This document shows positions 25,523 to 34,255 of a stretch of DNA of 64,000 nucleotides, piece after piece (the first letter of the stretch is position 1; every line of letters starts with the position of its first letter). Below the pieces are notes generated by a model. The model was not told where the DNA came from, ran no database searches, and saw nothing but the letters and a program-made list of their open reading frames with translations. The stretch comes from Sorangiineae bacterium MSr11954 (GTDB lineage: Bacteria; Myxococcota_A; Polyangia; Polyangiales; Polyangiaceae). The translations under genes and the position numbers were made by a program. The stretch covers positions 10,027,561-10,091,560 of the forward strand of contig CP089984.1 of NCBI GenBank assembly GCA_037157815.1. Reading direction: 5' to 3'.

Positions 25523-27751
25523 TCACGAGGCGCGGCGGCGACGACGCACGAGCATCATCGCGAAGCCGAGACCCGCGACGAGTGCCATGACGCCGGAGCC
25601 AGGAGCGCCAGTGGTGTTGCAATCGCAACCGCCGCCTTCGGTGGTGCCGCCGCCGTTGGGGCGACCGCCATCGTTCGTTCCGCCACCGGAGTCGGGGCGG
25701 CCGGTGCCGGAGTCGGTACCGCCGTCCTTACCACCGTCGCCCGCATCGGCGCCGGCGTCGCCGCCGGTGGAGCCGACCACGTGCGTGATCGTGCGTGTGC
25801 TGTTCGCGAAGGGCGAGTCGGCCTTTGCCTTGAAATCTACGACGAGCGTGTAGGTTCCTGCAGCCAGTCGTGGCGTGGTGACCGACGCCTTGCGGTTGCC
25901 ATCGAGCTCCTTGGAGGCGATCAACGTTCCGTTCAGTTTGAATTCGACCGAACCGGCGACGACGGGCGTGGTTACGGCGCTCGAGACCGTTGCGGTAAAC
26001 GTGACAGCCGTGTCGGGCGCGGACGGGCTGGCCGGAGCCGCAACCACGTCCACCTGGGTGGCTGCCTTATTGACCGTGTACGGGATGGTAGCGGTACCCG
26101 TCTCATGAGGGCTGACGGCGTTGTATGTCGCGACGATCGAGCGCGTGCCCACGGACAAATTTTGAGCAGTCCACACGGCCGTACCGCCGGTCAGGTCAAT
26201 GGTGACGGTGGCCGGCGCCGATAGGGAATCCGCAAAGGTCACGGTTCCCGTGGGGGTGCCGGCGACGCTCGTCACGGTCGCCGTGAAGCGAACGGTGGTA
26301 CCGAAGGTGGTCGAGGTCGGAGGATCCGCGGTGAGTACCACCGTGGTTTTGACCGGCTTGACGAGCTGCGTCCACGGCGGGTTCGTCGTGCTCCCGTTGA
26401 AACGATCGTCACCCGCATACACAGCAACGATCAAATGCGCTTCAGGAGGCGCGGAGAGCGGCGTCGACGTGATCGTCACCACGCCATTTGCGAGGACGCC
26501 TGTTCCAAGGTCCGTCCCCGTGGTGGTGTCGCGAAGGGTTACGTTCCCGGACGGAACGCCCGTTCCAGGGGCGTTCGGATTGACGGTCACTTGGAAGTCG
26601 ACCCGAGCGCCCGGTGCCGACGGGCTCGTCGCGCTGACGGTCGTCGTCGTGTCGGCCTTGTTGATCGTGAACGGCACGACATTGGAGTCGCCCGGGTTGA
26701 AGAACTCATCGCCATCGTAGTGCAGCGAGAAGTTGTGCGGACCCACGCCGAGATCGGCCACGGTGATGTTGCCCGCGCCATTGGCCGGATCGAGCGCGAT
26801 CGTCCCGTTGGGGATGTCGACGCCGTTGTCGCGGATGTGGACCAACTTCGTGGGGAAGCGGGGTTGGTCCGGACGCACCGTCGCGCGGAAGGTGATGCCT
26901 TCACCGTAGACGGACCTGTCGGTCGCGGTGGTCGGCGAGCTGACGGTGGTGGTCATCAGGCTCACGTTCGAGTTCTGCTTGTCCCAATAGACGAAGCCGG
27001 GGAACGCGACGTTGGCCGTGTTGGGGTTCGTCACCACGACATTGACGGTCCCCGCCTCGTGGGGCGGGCAGACGGCGACGATTTCGGTGTCGCTCACGAC
27101 GATGGTGTTGAGCGACGCGGCGCCTCCGAACGACACTTTGGTGCCACCGCTGATGGTCTCGAAGCCCTGGCCGCGGACGCGCACGTCCAGACCACCCGCC
27201 ACGGGGCAGTACAACGGCTCGACCGAGCTAACCTGCAGCGGCTTGCCGCAGCCCGCGACGTCGAGGCGATATTGCCCGCCACGACCGTCGTCCGCCTCGT
27301 TGACCACGACGGAGAAGTTCGTGAGGGGGTTCACCTTGATCTCGAAGGTTTGCGACTCTCCATTCGCGACCGGCTGGAGCGGATACCCTGCAAAATTGTT
27401 CGTGACGGCCGACGGGTTGAAGCTCCCCGTGTAGCCGACGGCGAACAAGTATTTCGGCGTGGGCGTGGGCTTCGCCGTGAGGGTCACGCTGATGCACGTC
27501 TGGGACGTGTTGTTCGTGAACTCGTACACGTCGTACCCGTACTGGCCCCCGACGACCTGCGGTGCGGGAACACTCGAGTCGCTGCACTTCGTCGCGGAAA
27601 ACCCCTGGTTGATTCGACCCGTTTCCTTGGGATCCACACCGGGGGTGATCTCACCATCGATCCCATATGGGCAGGTTTCCACCGCCCCAGCGGTCCCGGC
27701 AACGAGCCAGAGACCCAAACCGACCACTATACCAAATAACCACCTAAGCAT
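25523..27751 (-). CDS. Exported Ig-like-repeat protein with MYXO-CTERM-like tail
   Basis: 742 residues. Signal peptide (about 1-23, ending TAGAVE). An N-terminal domain with Cys pairs is followed by an IPT/TIG domain (VSSVEPLYCPVAGGLDVRVR ... GFVYW, about 165-250) and then three or four bacterial Ig-like domains (about 265-650) with the recurring pattern TTTVSATSPSAPGARVDFQV, SGNVTLRD, YNAVSPHETGTATIPYTVNK. After a Gly/Asp/Thr linker comes a short Cys motif GGGCDCNTT, a hydrophobic helix (SGVMALVAGLGFAMMLV) and RRRRR: the architecture of MYXO-CTERM surface-sorting signals. It is probably a surface adhesin or structural protein. It ends at a strong terminator; the start follows GAGGTG. Confidence 0.88.
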   Translation of the reverse strand: MLRWLFGIVVGLGLWLVAGTAGAVETCPYGIDGEITPGVDPKETGRINQGFSATKCSDSSVPAPQVVGGQYGYDVYEFTNNTSQTCISVTLTAKPTPTPKYLFAVGYTGSFNPSAVTNNFAGYPLQPVANGESQTFEIKVNPLTNFSVVVNEADDGRGGQYRLDVAGCGKPLQVSSVEPLYCPVAGGLDVRVRGQGFETISGGTKVSFGGAASLNTIVVSDTEIVAVCPPHEAGTVNVVVTNPNTANVAFPGFVYWDKQNSNVSLMTTTVSSPTTATDRSVYGEGITFRATVRPDQPRFPTKLVHIRDNGVDIPNGTIALDPANGAGNITVADLGVGPHNFSLHYDGDEFFNPGDSNVVPFTINKADTTTTVSATSPSAPGARVDFQVTVNPNAPGTGVPSGNVTLRDTTTGTDLGTGVLANGVVTITSTPLSAPPEAHLIVAVYAGDDRFNGSTTNPPWTQLVKPVKTTVVLTADPPTSTTFGTTVRFTATVTSVAGTPTGTVTFADSLSAPATVTIDLTGGTAVWTAQNLSVGTRSIVATYNAVSPHETGTATIPYTVNKAATQVDVVAAPASPSAPDTAVTFTATVSSAVTTPVVAGSVEFKLNGTLIASKELDGNRKASVTTPRLAAGTYTLVVDFKAKADSPFANSTRTITHVVGSTGGDAGADAGDGGKDGGTDSGTGRPDSGGGTNDGGRPNGGGTTEGGGCDCNTTGAPGSGVMALVAGLGFAMMLVRRRRRAS

Positions 27752-28025
27752 GGGTCACACCTCGCGAATGCTAGAAAGAGGCCAGTCCAATACCATGCGA
27801 TTGTACGTTTCCGGACACGAATGCCGCCTCTGGTGCGCGAAATCGTCAAAATCAGCTGTATATCTGTAGCGTTGGCGCATTTTTCAACGGCTCAGCTGAG
27901 TGTCGCGAGCGTCGCGACTTGTCGCGGCCGAGCGTCCCTTGACTTCGAGCGCGCTCGAACTCCTATCAGTTTGCCCAAGACGCGCGGCACCGGAAAGCGG
28001 AGCCGGCGAGGAAAGGCAAACGAAC

Positions 28026-29024
28026 ATGGCAAAGACGAGAAAGCTCGGGGCCTTCGATGTGTCGGCGGTGGGCCTTGGTTGCATGGGAATGAGCGAGTTC
28101 TACGGCCCGAGCAACGGGCGCGACGAGGCGGAGTCCATTGCGACCATTCATCGCGCGCTCGAACTCGGTGTCACATTGCTCGATACGGCGGATATGTATG
28201 GACCGTACACCAACGAAGAGCTGGTGGGACGGGCGCTTCGCGGACGGCGGCATCAGGCCTTTTTGGCTACCAAGTGCGGCATCGTGCGCAGCAGCGAGGA
28301 CAAGAGCGTGCGCGGGGTGAACGGGAGCGCCGAGTACATCAAGAAGGCGTGCGAGGCGAGCTTGAAGCGGCTTCAGGTCGACGTCATCGATCTGTACCAA
28401 CTTCACCGCGTCGACCCTAACACGCCCATCGAGGAGAGCGTGTCCGCGATGGCCGATCTGGTGAAGGCAGGCAAGGTGCGGGGCATCGGGCTCTCCGAGG
28501 TGAGCGCGCAAACGTTGCGACGTGCGCACCAGGTGCACCCCATCGCATCGGTGCAGAGCGAGTACTCGCTGTGGACGCGCGATCCCGACGAGGATGGGGT
28601 GCTCGCGACGTGCAAAGAGTTGGGCATCGGTTTTCTGGCCTACAGTCCCCTCGGGCGTGGGTTCCTCACGGGGCAGTACAAGCGCTTCGAGGACTTCCCG
28701 GAGGACGATTACCGGCGCAATAGCCCGCGGTTCCAGGGTGAGAACTTCGCGAAGAACCTGGAGCTGGTGAAGAAGGTCGAGGGCATCGCCAAAGAAAAAG
28801 GATGCACGGCCTCGCAGCTCGCCCTCGCATGGACGCTCTCGCGCGGAGACCATGTGGTACCCATCCCCGGCACCAAGCGACGCAAGTACCTCGAGGAGAA
28901 CGTTGGCGCGCTCGACGTCATCATCACCCCGGAGGATGCAAAAGCCATCGAGGCGGTGTTTCCCGCCGGCGCCGCGGCTGGTCAGCGGTATCCTGAAGCC
29001 ATGATGGCGAGGCTCCGCGGATAG
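28026..29024 (+). CDS. Aldo/keto reductase
   Basis: 332 residues. NADPH-dependent reductase of the YajO/AKR13-like group. The catalytic tetrad is visible: Asp and Tyr in [17 protein letters not shown], Lys in FLATKCG, His in LYQLHRVDP. The cofactor segment is [15 protein letters not shown]. The start at 28026 follows a purine-rich GGAAAGG site; a longer in-frame start at 27900 is unlikely. A MerR gene follows after 2 bp, forming an operon, so the reductase is probably induced by whatever the MerR protein senses, likely reactive carbonyls or redox stress (inference). Confidence 0.93.
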   Translation: MAKTRKLGAFDVSAVGLGCMGMSEFYGPSNGRDEAESIATIHRALELGVTLLDTADMYGPYTNEELVGRALRGRRHQAFLATKCGIVRSSEDKSVRGVNGSAEYIKKACEASLKRLQVDVIDLYQLHRVDPNTPIEESVSAMADLVKAGKVRGIGLSEVSAQTLRRAHQVHPIASVQSEYSLWTRDPDEDGVLATCKELGIGFLAYSPLGRGFLTGQYKRFEDFPEDDYRRNSPRFQGENFAKNLELVKKVEGIAKEKGCTASQLALAWTLSRGDHVVPIPGTKRRKYLEENVGALDVIITPEDAKAIEAVFPAGAAAGQRYPEAMMARLRG

Positions 29025-29026
29025 CC

Positions 29027-29575
29027 ATGAACCACGTGGCAAAATCGGCAAATGCGGCGAGCGCGGCGGGCACGACCCATGTCATGGGCGTGTCGCGCGC
29101 GCCGGTCGCGGATGCCTCGGGCCAGGTGAATGGCCAGGTCCATGCGCAGGTGCAAGGACCTGGCGCGCCGCGCGATTACACCATTCGCGAGGTGGCTGCG
29201 ATGACGGACGTGACCGTGCACACGCTCCGTTACTACGAACGCATCGGTCTGCTCGCTGGGGTGCCACGCTCGGCGAGCGGCCACCGCCGCTATGGCGAGG
29301 ACGAGGTGCGGTGGATCACGTTTCTTCGGAAGATTCAGCGCACCGGGATGCCCATTCGCCACATGCTCGAGTACGCCCGGCTGATGCGCCGGGGGGATTC
29401 CACGGTGGGCGAGCGGCGCCGCCTGCTCGAGATGCACCGCGAGGAGGTGGAGACCCGCCTGGCCGATCTCCAGGCGAACCTGGAGGTCATCAAGTGCAAG
29501 ATCGCGCTCTACGAAGAGAAAGAGCGTCACACGAGCACCGGCGTGCCGTTCGAGCTGGCGCCCACCAAGCACTGA
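29027..29575 (+). CDS. MerR-family transcriptional regulator
   Basis: 182 residues. The MerR winged helix begins at about residue 50: YTIREVAAMTDVTVHTLRYYERIGLL, then SASGHRRYGEDEV and a long dimerisation helix (HREEVETRLADLQANLEVIK). A 49-residue N-terminal extension rich in Ala, Gly, Gln and Val (GQVNGQVHAQVQG) is unusual for the family; internal starts are not obvious. One Cys (KCKIALY) lies in the dimerisation helix; no metal-binding Cys cluster is seen. It sits directly behind the aldo/keto reductase gene. Confidence 0.88.
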   Translation: MNHVAKSANAASAAGTTHVMGVSRAPVADASGQVNGQVHAQVQGPGAPRDYTIREVAAMTDVTVHTLRYYERIGLLAGVPRSASGHRRYGEDEVRWITFLRKIQRTGMPIRHMLEYARLMRRGDSTVGERRRLLEMHREEVETRLADLQANLEVIKCKIALYEEKERHTSTGVPFELAPTKH

Positions 29576-29588
29576 AGGCGAGGCCGCG

Positions 29589-30134
29589 CTACACGGCGGT
29601 CTCGTGCAAATCGCCGAGGAGGCTGCGCGCCGCGCTCCGCACGCGATCCTCGGCCGCCTGCGTAAAGGTGCCGGAGGTGCCGTCGATGCGGAGCTCGTCG
29701 TCGAGCACGATGAGCGAGCTCCGGGAGCGGGCGCGGAAGAACGCGAAGAGGGACTGGTAGGCTCCATCGACCTCGCGTCCATGCGCCTCGAGACGGGTGG
29801 TGGCGATGCCGAGCGCCGGCCGGGAGACCAAGGCGTCTTGCGGGAGCAGATCGACGATGGCCTTGAGCGCGCCGGCGTAGGTGGCCTTGTAGACCGGGGT
29901 CGAGAGCACGATGGCCGACGCTTCCTTCACCGCGTCGAGGTAGCGCACGATCTTGGACGCGCTGGTGCGCGCGAGGAAGACGTCCTCGGCGTCGAAGTCG
30001 TGGAGGGAAAAATGGTCCGCCGCGAAGCCCTCGGACTCGAGCTCCTTCGCGACCGCGGTGGCCACGAAACGCGAACGGGACGTGGGTGAAGGGCTCCCAC
30101 CGACGAAGACGATTCGCCGGCCTTTGCTGGTCAT
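29589..30134 (-). CDS. ssuE: NADPH-dependent FMN reductase, SsuE-like
   Basis: 181 residues with a flavodoxin-like fold. The N-terminal phosphate-binding loop VGGSPSPTSRSR and the motif VLSTPVYKATYAGALKAIVD are typical of SsuE, which supplies reduced FMN to the SsuD alkanesulfonate monooxygenase. The gene overlaps the upstream flavin reductase gene as ATGA (30131-30134) and this pair diverges from ssuD, so it is almost certainly part of sulfonate desulfonation. Converges on the MerR gene with 13 bp between. Confidence 0.88.
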   Translation of the reverse strand: MTSKGRRIVFVGGSPSPTSRSRFVATAVAKELESEGFAADHFSLHDFDAEDVFLARTSASKIVRYLDAVKEASAIVLSTPVYKATYAGALKAIVDLLPQDALVSRPALGIATTRLEAHGREVDGAYQSLFAFFRARSRSSLIVLDDELRIDGTSGTFTQAAEDRVRSAARSLLGDLHETAV

Positions 30135-30622
30135 GGTTTATCTCCGCTGAAGCCGCCGAAGCTTCGCTTGTAGTGAACGAGCGGGCGCCCGTGCGTGCTC
30201 GACGTGTGCAGCACGCGCCCGAGCACGATGGTGTGGTCTCCTGCCGGATGCCGCTCGTGGCATCGACACTCGAGGTGCACCAGCGCGCCCTCGATGAGGG
30301 GCACCTGGGCGACGGGGCCTTCGCACAAGGGAACGTCGCGGAAGCGATCGACCTTCTTCTGCGAGAACTGCGAGGCGATCCACGCTTGCTCCTGCGCGAG
30401 GATGCTCACGCCGAAGTGCGCGTGCACCAAGAAGCGATCATGCAAGCTCGCCTGCTTTCCCACGCAGACGAGGATCAGCGGAGGGTCGAGCGACACCGAT
30501 GTGAAGGCCGAGGCCGTGAAACCCACGGGACCTTCGGGTGCGCGCATGGTGATGATGGTCACGCCGCTGGCAAAGTGGGCAAGGCTCTCACGAAACGCCG
30601 ACGACGAAATCGCATCCACCAT
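30131..30622 (-). CDS. Flavin reductase-like FMN-binding protein (DIM6/NTAB family)
   Basis: 163 residues from the ATG at 30622, which sits behind a strong GGGAGGAG ribosome-binding site; longer in-frame starts to 30727 are rejected. Family features: ALAHFASGVTIITMRAPEGPVGFTASAF, SVSLDPPLILVCVGKQAS and LVHLECRCHERHPAGDHTIVLGRV. These split-barrel reductases make FMNH2 or FADH2 for monooxygenases. A second reductase next to ssuE is unusual and may serve another oxygenase or add capacity. It is first gene of the minus-strand unit. Confidence 0.9.
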   Translation of the reverse strand: MVDAISSSAFRESLAHFASGVTIITMRAPEGPVGFTASAFTSVSLDPPLILVCVGKQASLHDRFLVHAHFGVSILAQEQAWIASQFSQKKVDRFRDVPLCEGPVAQVPLIEGALVHLECRCHERHPAGDHTIVLGRVLHTSSTHGRPLVHYKRSFGGFSGDKP

Positions 30623-30829
30623 GTTGGTCTCCTCCCTCTCTATAAGGCCATCTGGAGACCAAAGCACGAGCTTGCTCGCTTTCCGGTAGCACGCGAACGG
30701 CGAGCGACCCAGGGGTGGAAGGTACAACGAGGAAATCGCTCAATACCAAATTCACGCCAAGGCTTCGGAGCGCGACGATGCGCTCGGCAACTCGTGCAGC
30801 GGCCCCGATCGCGGGCGTCGGAGTGGTCC

Positions 30830-30886
30830 GTTGCTTCTGGAGCAGCAACGAGGTGCGTGCGGGGTGTTGCTGGAGGAGCAGTTTGC
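30830..30886. promoter_or_regulatory. Two similar palindromic sites, candidate enhancer for the sigma-54 activator
   Basis: Site 1 (30830-30849) is gttgct-n5-agcagcaac; site 2 (30866-30886) is gttgct-n5-agcag and then tttgc. Starts are 36 bp apart. They lie 70-126 bp upstream of the -24/-12 promoter, the usual distance for an enhancer-binding protein's upstream activating sequences. Binding is inferred. Confidence 0.5.
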
Positions 30887-30954
30887 GATGCGGCGCGCGA
30901 TCGGGAACGTTCACCGGCGTGCGCCGCTATCCTCGGCGAGGACCCGCACATAGG

Positions 30955-30969
30955 TGGCACGTCGGTTGC
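30955..30969 (+). promoter_or_regulatory. Sigma-54 (-24/-12) promoter of ssuD
   Basis: tggcacgtcggttgc matches TGGCAC-N5-TTGC, with GG and GC exactly 12 bp apart. It lies directly upstream of ssuD in a locus that encodes a sigma-54 activator. Transcription would start near 30981, only about 6 nt before the chosen start codon. Confidence 0.72.
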
Positions 30970-30986
30970 GGAGCGGGATGGCACCC

Positions 30987-32171
30987 ATGGACATCCTCTG
31001 GTTTCTCCCCACGCACGGCGACGGACGGTACCTCGGCACCACGGAGGGTGCGCGCGCGGTGGATCTGGCGTACTTGCGGCAGATCGCGCAGGCTGCGGAT
31101 TCGCTCGGCTACTACGGCGTGCTGCTCCCCACGGGGCGCTCGTGCCAGGACGCGTGGATCGCGGCGGCGACGATGATCCCCGTCACGGAGCGGCTTCGGT
31201 TTCTGGTGGCGCTTCGTCCGGGGGTGACGTCGCCCACGACCGCGGCGCGCATGACGTCGACCTTCGATGCGCTCTCGAACGGGCGCCTCTTGCTCAACGT
31301 GGTGACGGGCGGCGATCCCGGGGAGTCGGAGGGGGACGGGATCTTTCTCTCCCACGACGAGCGCTACGCGGCGACCGCGGAGTTTTTGGCGATCTACAAG
31401 AGGGTGCTCGCGGGGGAGAGCGTCGACTACGAGGGAAAGCACTTGAAGGTGCGCGGCGGCAAGCTCCTCTATCCGCCGGTGCAGAAGCCGCACCCTCCCC
31501 TCTACATCGGGGGCTCGTCGCCGCCGGCGCACGCCGTCGCCGCGCGCGACGTGGACGTGTACCTCACGTGGGGCGAGCCGCCCGATGCCGTCGCCGCCAA
31601 GCTGGCCGATGTTCGCCGCCGCGCCGAGGAGCATGGGCGCAAGGTGCGGTTCGGGCTGCGCGTGCACGTCATCGTGCGCGAGACGGCGCGCGCGGCGTGG
31701 GAGGCCGCGGACGATCTCATCAGCCGCCTCGACGACACGGCCATCTCGGCGGCGCAAAACGCCTTTGCGAGCTTCGAGTCGGAGGGCCAGCGGCGCATGT
31801 CCGCGCTGCACAACGGCCGCCGCGATCGGCTGGAGGTGAGCCCGAACCTCTGGGCGGGCGTGGGGCTGGTGCGCGGCGGCGCGGGCACGGCGCTGGTGGG
31901 CGATCCCGATACGGTCGCGGCCCGGATGCGCGAGTACGCCGATCTGGGCATCGACACCTTCATCCTGTCGGGCTATCCGCACCTCGAGGAGGCGTACCGG
32001 GTGGCGGAGCTTTTGTTTCCGCGTTTGCCCATCACCGTCCGCCCGCGCACGGTGGAGCACAACGTCACGGGGCCCTTCGGTGAGATCATCGCCCTGCGCT
32101 ACGCGCCGGGAACGCTGCGGGCCGCGGCCGCATCCACACAGCCTCCCTCACCCGCACCGGACGCGGAATGA
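30987..32171 (+). CDS. ssuD: FMNH2-dependent alkanesulfonate monooxygenase
   Basis: 394 residues from the ATG at 30987, matching the family N-terminus ([18 protein letters not shown]; an ATG at 30978 would add MAP). A luciferase-like TIM barrel that cleaves C-S bonds of alkanesulfonates to sulfite and aldehyde using FMNH2 and O2. Family-specific segments are nearly canonical: [12 protein letters not shown] with the active-site Cys53, [46 protein letters not shown] and [11 protein letters not shown]. It diverges from two flavin reductase genes and its last 86 bp overlap the 3' end of the activator gene on the other strand. No ABC transporter genes are in the window. Confidence 0.95.
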   Translation: MDILWFLPTHGDGRYLGTTEGARAVDLAYLRQIAQAADSLGYYGVLLPTGRSCQDAWIAAATMIPVTERLRFLVALRPGVTSPTTAARMTSTFDALSNGRLLLNVVTGGDPGESEGDGIFLSHDERYAATAEFLAIYKRVLAGESVDYEGKHLKVRGGKLLYPPVQKPHPPLYIGGSSPPAHAVAARDVDVYLTWGEPPDAVAAKLADVRRRAEEHGRKVRFGLRVHVIVRETARAAWEAADDLISRLDDTAISAAQNAFASFESEGQRRMSALHNGRRDRLEVSPNLWAGVGLVRGGAGTALVGDPDTVAARMREYADLGIDTFILSGYPHLEEAYRVAELLFPRLPITVRPRTVEHNVTGPFGEIIALRYAPGTLRAAAASTQPPSPAPDAE

Positions 32172-33987
32172 ACTTGAGCCGATGAAACGTGTCGGCGATG
32201 TGCTGCTGCGACGCCATCACCTCGGCGTCGATGGTGCGCGCGTCGCCGCCCACCTCGGCCACCTGGCCGAGGAACGCATCGACGATCTCCGGGTGCGCGT
32301 CGGCGAAGTCGCGCCGGCCCATGTAGAATGCACGATTCGGGGCCAAGCCGCGCGCATCGCGCAGCACGCGCGCCGGCATCGACGTTCGGAGGGACGCGAG
32401 CATGGGGTTCCAGATGGCCCACGCGTCCACCTCTTTGCGCGCGAACGCGCCGTGGGCGTCCGCCGGGGCCAAGGTGCGAAGCTCCACATCGTCGATCGAG
32501 AGCCCCGCCTCCTCCAAGGCGCGCACCACGAAGTACACGACGTTCGCGCCGCGGCTCAGGGCCAAGGTTCGTCCCTGCAGATCGGTCAAGGAGTGAATGC
32601 CCGAGGGCTCGTGCACCACGATGGCCTCCGCCTCCGGCGCAGGCGGCTCCGACGCGAGGTACACCAAAGGCGCCCTGTCCGCCTGCGCAAACACGGGCGG
32701 CGCTTCGCCCACCACGCCGAGATCGAGCGCGCCCGCTGCGAGCCCGTCCACCACGTGCATGCCGGTCGCGCACTCGATCCACTCGACGTTGGCGTCGTGC
32801 GCGGCAAAGATCGGATCGAGCCCGCGCGTGCTCTTGAGCCGCGCCAGCACGCCGAAGTTTTGATAGCCGATTCGCACGCGCATCGCGCCCGGGCGGCTGC
32901 GCACCGACGGCGCGAGGAGCCCTTGCTGCATCAAGCGCGCGCGCACGACATTGCGGCTGATGCCGAGCAGGCGCGCCGCGGCCAGTTGGTTCCGATCGCT
33001 CGCGGCGTAGGCCGTGCGAAACACCGTGTCTTCGATTTTGCGATACAGGTCCGGCTCGGGCTCTTCGAACCACGCGAGCAGCGCGGCCTCGAGCGCCGCT
33101 TGGGCGTCCTTCGCGGGTGCGCTCGCCTCGGGCCGGTGCGCGGCCGGGTGCGCGATGGGGGACGTGACGGGATACGCGGCCGCGCGGCTCGGGGGTGCGC
33201 TGGGCGAGCGCAGATCGTCCTCGGTCACCACGGCGTCCGTGCACACGGCCAGCGCGCGCTGAATGGCGTTCTCCAGCTCGCGGATGTTTCCGGGCCAGAG
33301 GTGCGCCATCAGATGGCGGATCGCGCCGGGGGAAAACGCGGCGCCGGTCAATCCCTGCTGCTCGGCGTACACGGCGAGGAAGTGCTTCGCGAGCGGCAGA
33401 ATGTCGCCGGGTCGCTCACGAAGGGGCGAAATCGCCAGGTGGCCGACATCGAGCCGGTAGTACAGGTCCGAGCGAAAGCGCCCCTCGGCCACCGCCGACG
33501 CGAGCCCCACGTTGGTGGCGGCGATCACGCGCACGTCGACGGGGATCGGGCGCCGCGCGCCGATGCGCACCACCTCGCGCTCTTGAAGCACGCGAAGCAG
33601 CTTCACTTGGGCGCCCAGCGGCAGATCGCCCACCTCGTCGAGGAAGAGGGTCCCGCCGTGGGCCACCTCGAACCACCCGGGCTTGGCCCCGAGCGCCCCC
33701 GTGAACGCGCCCTTTTCGTGGCCGAATAGCTCGCTCTCCATCAGCGCCGGCGAGAGCGCCCCGCAGTTGACGGCCACGAAAGGCCGGTCTGCCCGCGCGC
33801 TCGCCAGGTGCACATGCCGCGCGACGATTTCCTTGCCGGTGCCCGTCTCCCCGGTGACCAGCACCGCGATGCCGCTGGCCGCGATTCGCTCGAGCCGCTT
33901 TAGCAGCGCGACCGAGCGCGCATCCTCGAAAACGAGCGCCCTCGCCCTCGACGGTGAATCGGTTCGAGCAAGCTGCAACACCGACAT
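32086..33987 (-). CDS. Sigma-54 enhancer-binding activator fused to an SsuA-like sulfonate-binding domain
   Basis: 633 residues. AAA+ domain (about 20-255): Walker A GETGTGKE (46-53), the sigma-54 loop GAFTGA (93-98), Walker [10 protein letters not shown] (112-120), WPGNIREL. There is no N-terminal receiver, GAF or PAS domain. A Pro/Ala linker leads to a Fis-type DNA-binding motif (about 312-358, [20 protein letters not shown]). Residues 368-615 are an SsuA-like type 2 periplasmic-binding fold without signal peptide: [74 protein letters not shown]. SsuA is normally the transporter's exported binding protein; here it must act in the cytoplasm as the sensor. The ssuD promoter with -24/-12 boxes is its obvious target. 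Ligand (sulfonate, or sulfate as corepressor) is inferred. Confidence 0.93.
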   Translation of the reverse strand: MSVLQLARTDSPSRARALVFEDARSVALLKRLERIAASGIAVLVTGETGTGKEIVARHVHLASARADRPFVAVNCGALSPALMESELFGHEKGAFTGALGAKPGWFEVAHGGTLFLDEVGDLPLGAQVKLLRVLQEREVVRIGARRPIPVDVRVIAATNVGLASAVAEGRFRSDLYYRLDVGHLAISPLRERPGDILPLAKHFLAVYAEQQGLTGAAFSPGAIRHLMAHLWPGNIRELENAIQRALAVCTDAVVTEDDLRSPSAPPSRAAAYPVTSPIAHPAAHRPEASAPAKDAQAALEAALLAWFEEPEPDLYRKIEDTVFRTAYAASDRNQLAAARLLGISRNVVRARLMQQGLLAPSVRSRPGAMRVRIGYQNFGVLARLKSTRGLDPIFAAHDANVEWIECATGMHVVDGLAAGALDLGVVGEAPPVFAQADRAPLVYLASEPPAPEAEAIVVHEPSGIHSLTDLQGRTLALSRGANVVYFVVRALEEAGLSIDDVELRTLAPADAHGAFARKEVDAWAIWNPMLASLRTSMPARVLRDARGLAPNRAFYMGRRDFADAHPEIVDAFLGQVAEVGGDARTIDAEVMASQQHIADTFHRLKFIPRPVRVREAVWMRPRPAAFPARSAGR

Positions 33988-34024
33988 GGGCTCACGGGAA
34001 CAGGCATACCATCATAACAGAAAC

Positions 34025-34044
34025 ATGTCCACTATAGCAGACAT
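34025..34044. promoter_or_regulatory. 20-bp dyad upstream of the activator gene
   Basis: ATGTC, CA, CTATAG, CA, GACAT: the arms and the centre are symmetric, the two dinucleotides are not. It lies 38-57 bp upstream of the activator start (33987), where an operator would act. Binding protein unknown. Confidence 0.35.
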
Positions 34045-34093
34045 TCATCGTCCTGCGGGTCTCGAGCGCCCGAGATCGCACGGGCCACGTTAG

Positions 34094-34200
34094 ACCGCGC
34101 GGACCGCGTGAAACCCACACGCGCCGCTTGAACCGCGCAGACTGCGTGAAACCATACGGGCCGCTTGAACCGCGCGGATCGCGTGAAACGGTGCGGGCCG
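34094..34200. repeat. Three tandem ~38-bp repeats
   Basis: Units begin at 34094, 34132 and 34169 with accgcgcgg/accgcgcag, then cgcgtgaaac, then gggccgcttga. The array lies between the PhyH gene and the activator gene, downstream of PhyH's 3' end. Confidence 0.8.
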
Positions 34201-34255
34201 TCGGGAGACCTCCTCCCGCATGAGCAGGACGTAACCGCGGAGCTTTCGCGACGCC

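Noticed and set aside
30840-30860. Second, minus-strand -24/-12 promoter for the flavin reductase operon
   Set aside because: The best candidate on that strand has the TTGC element but spacing one base short and no GG at -24.
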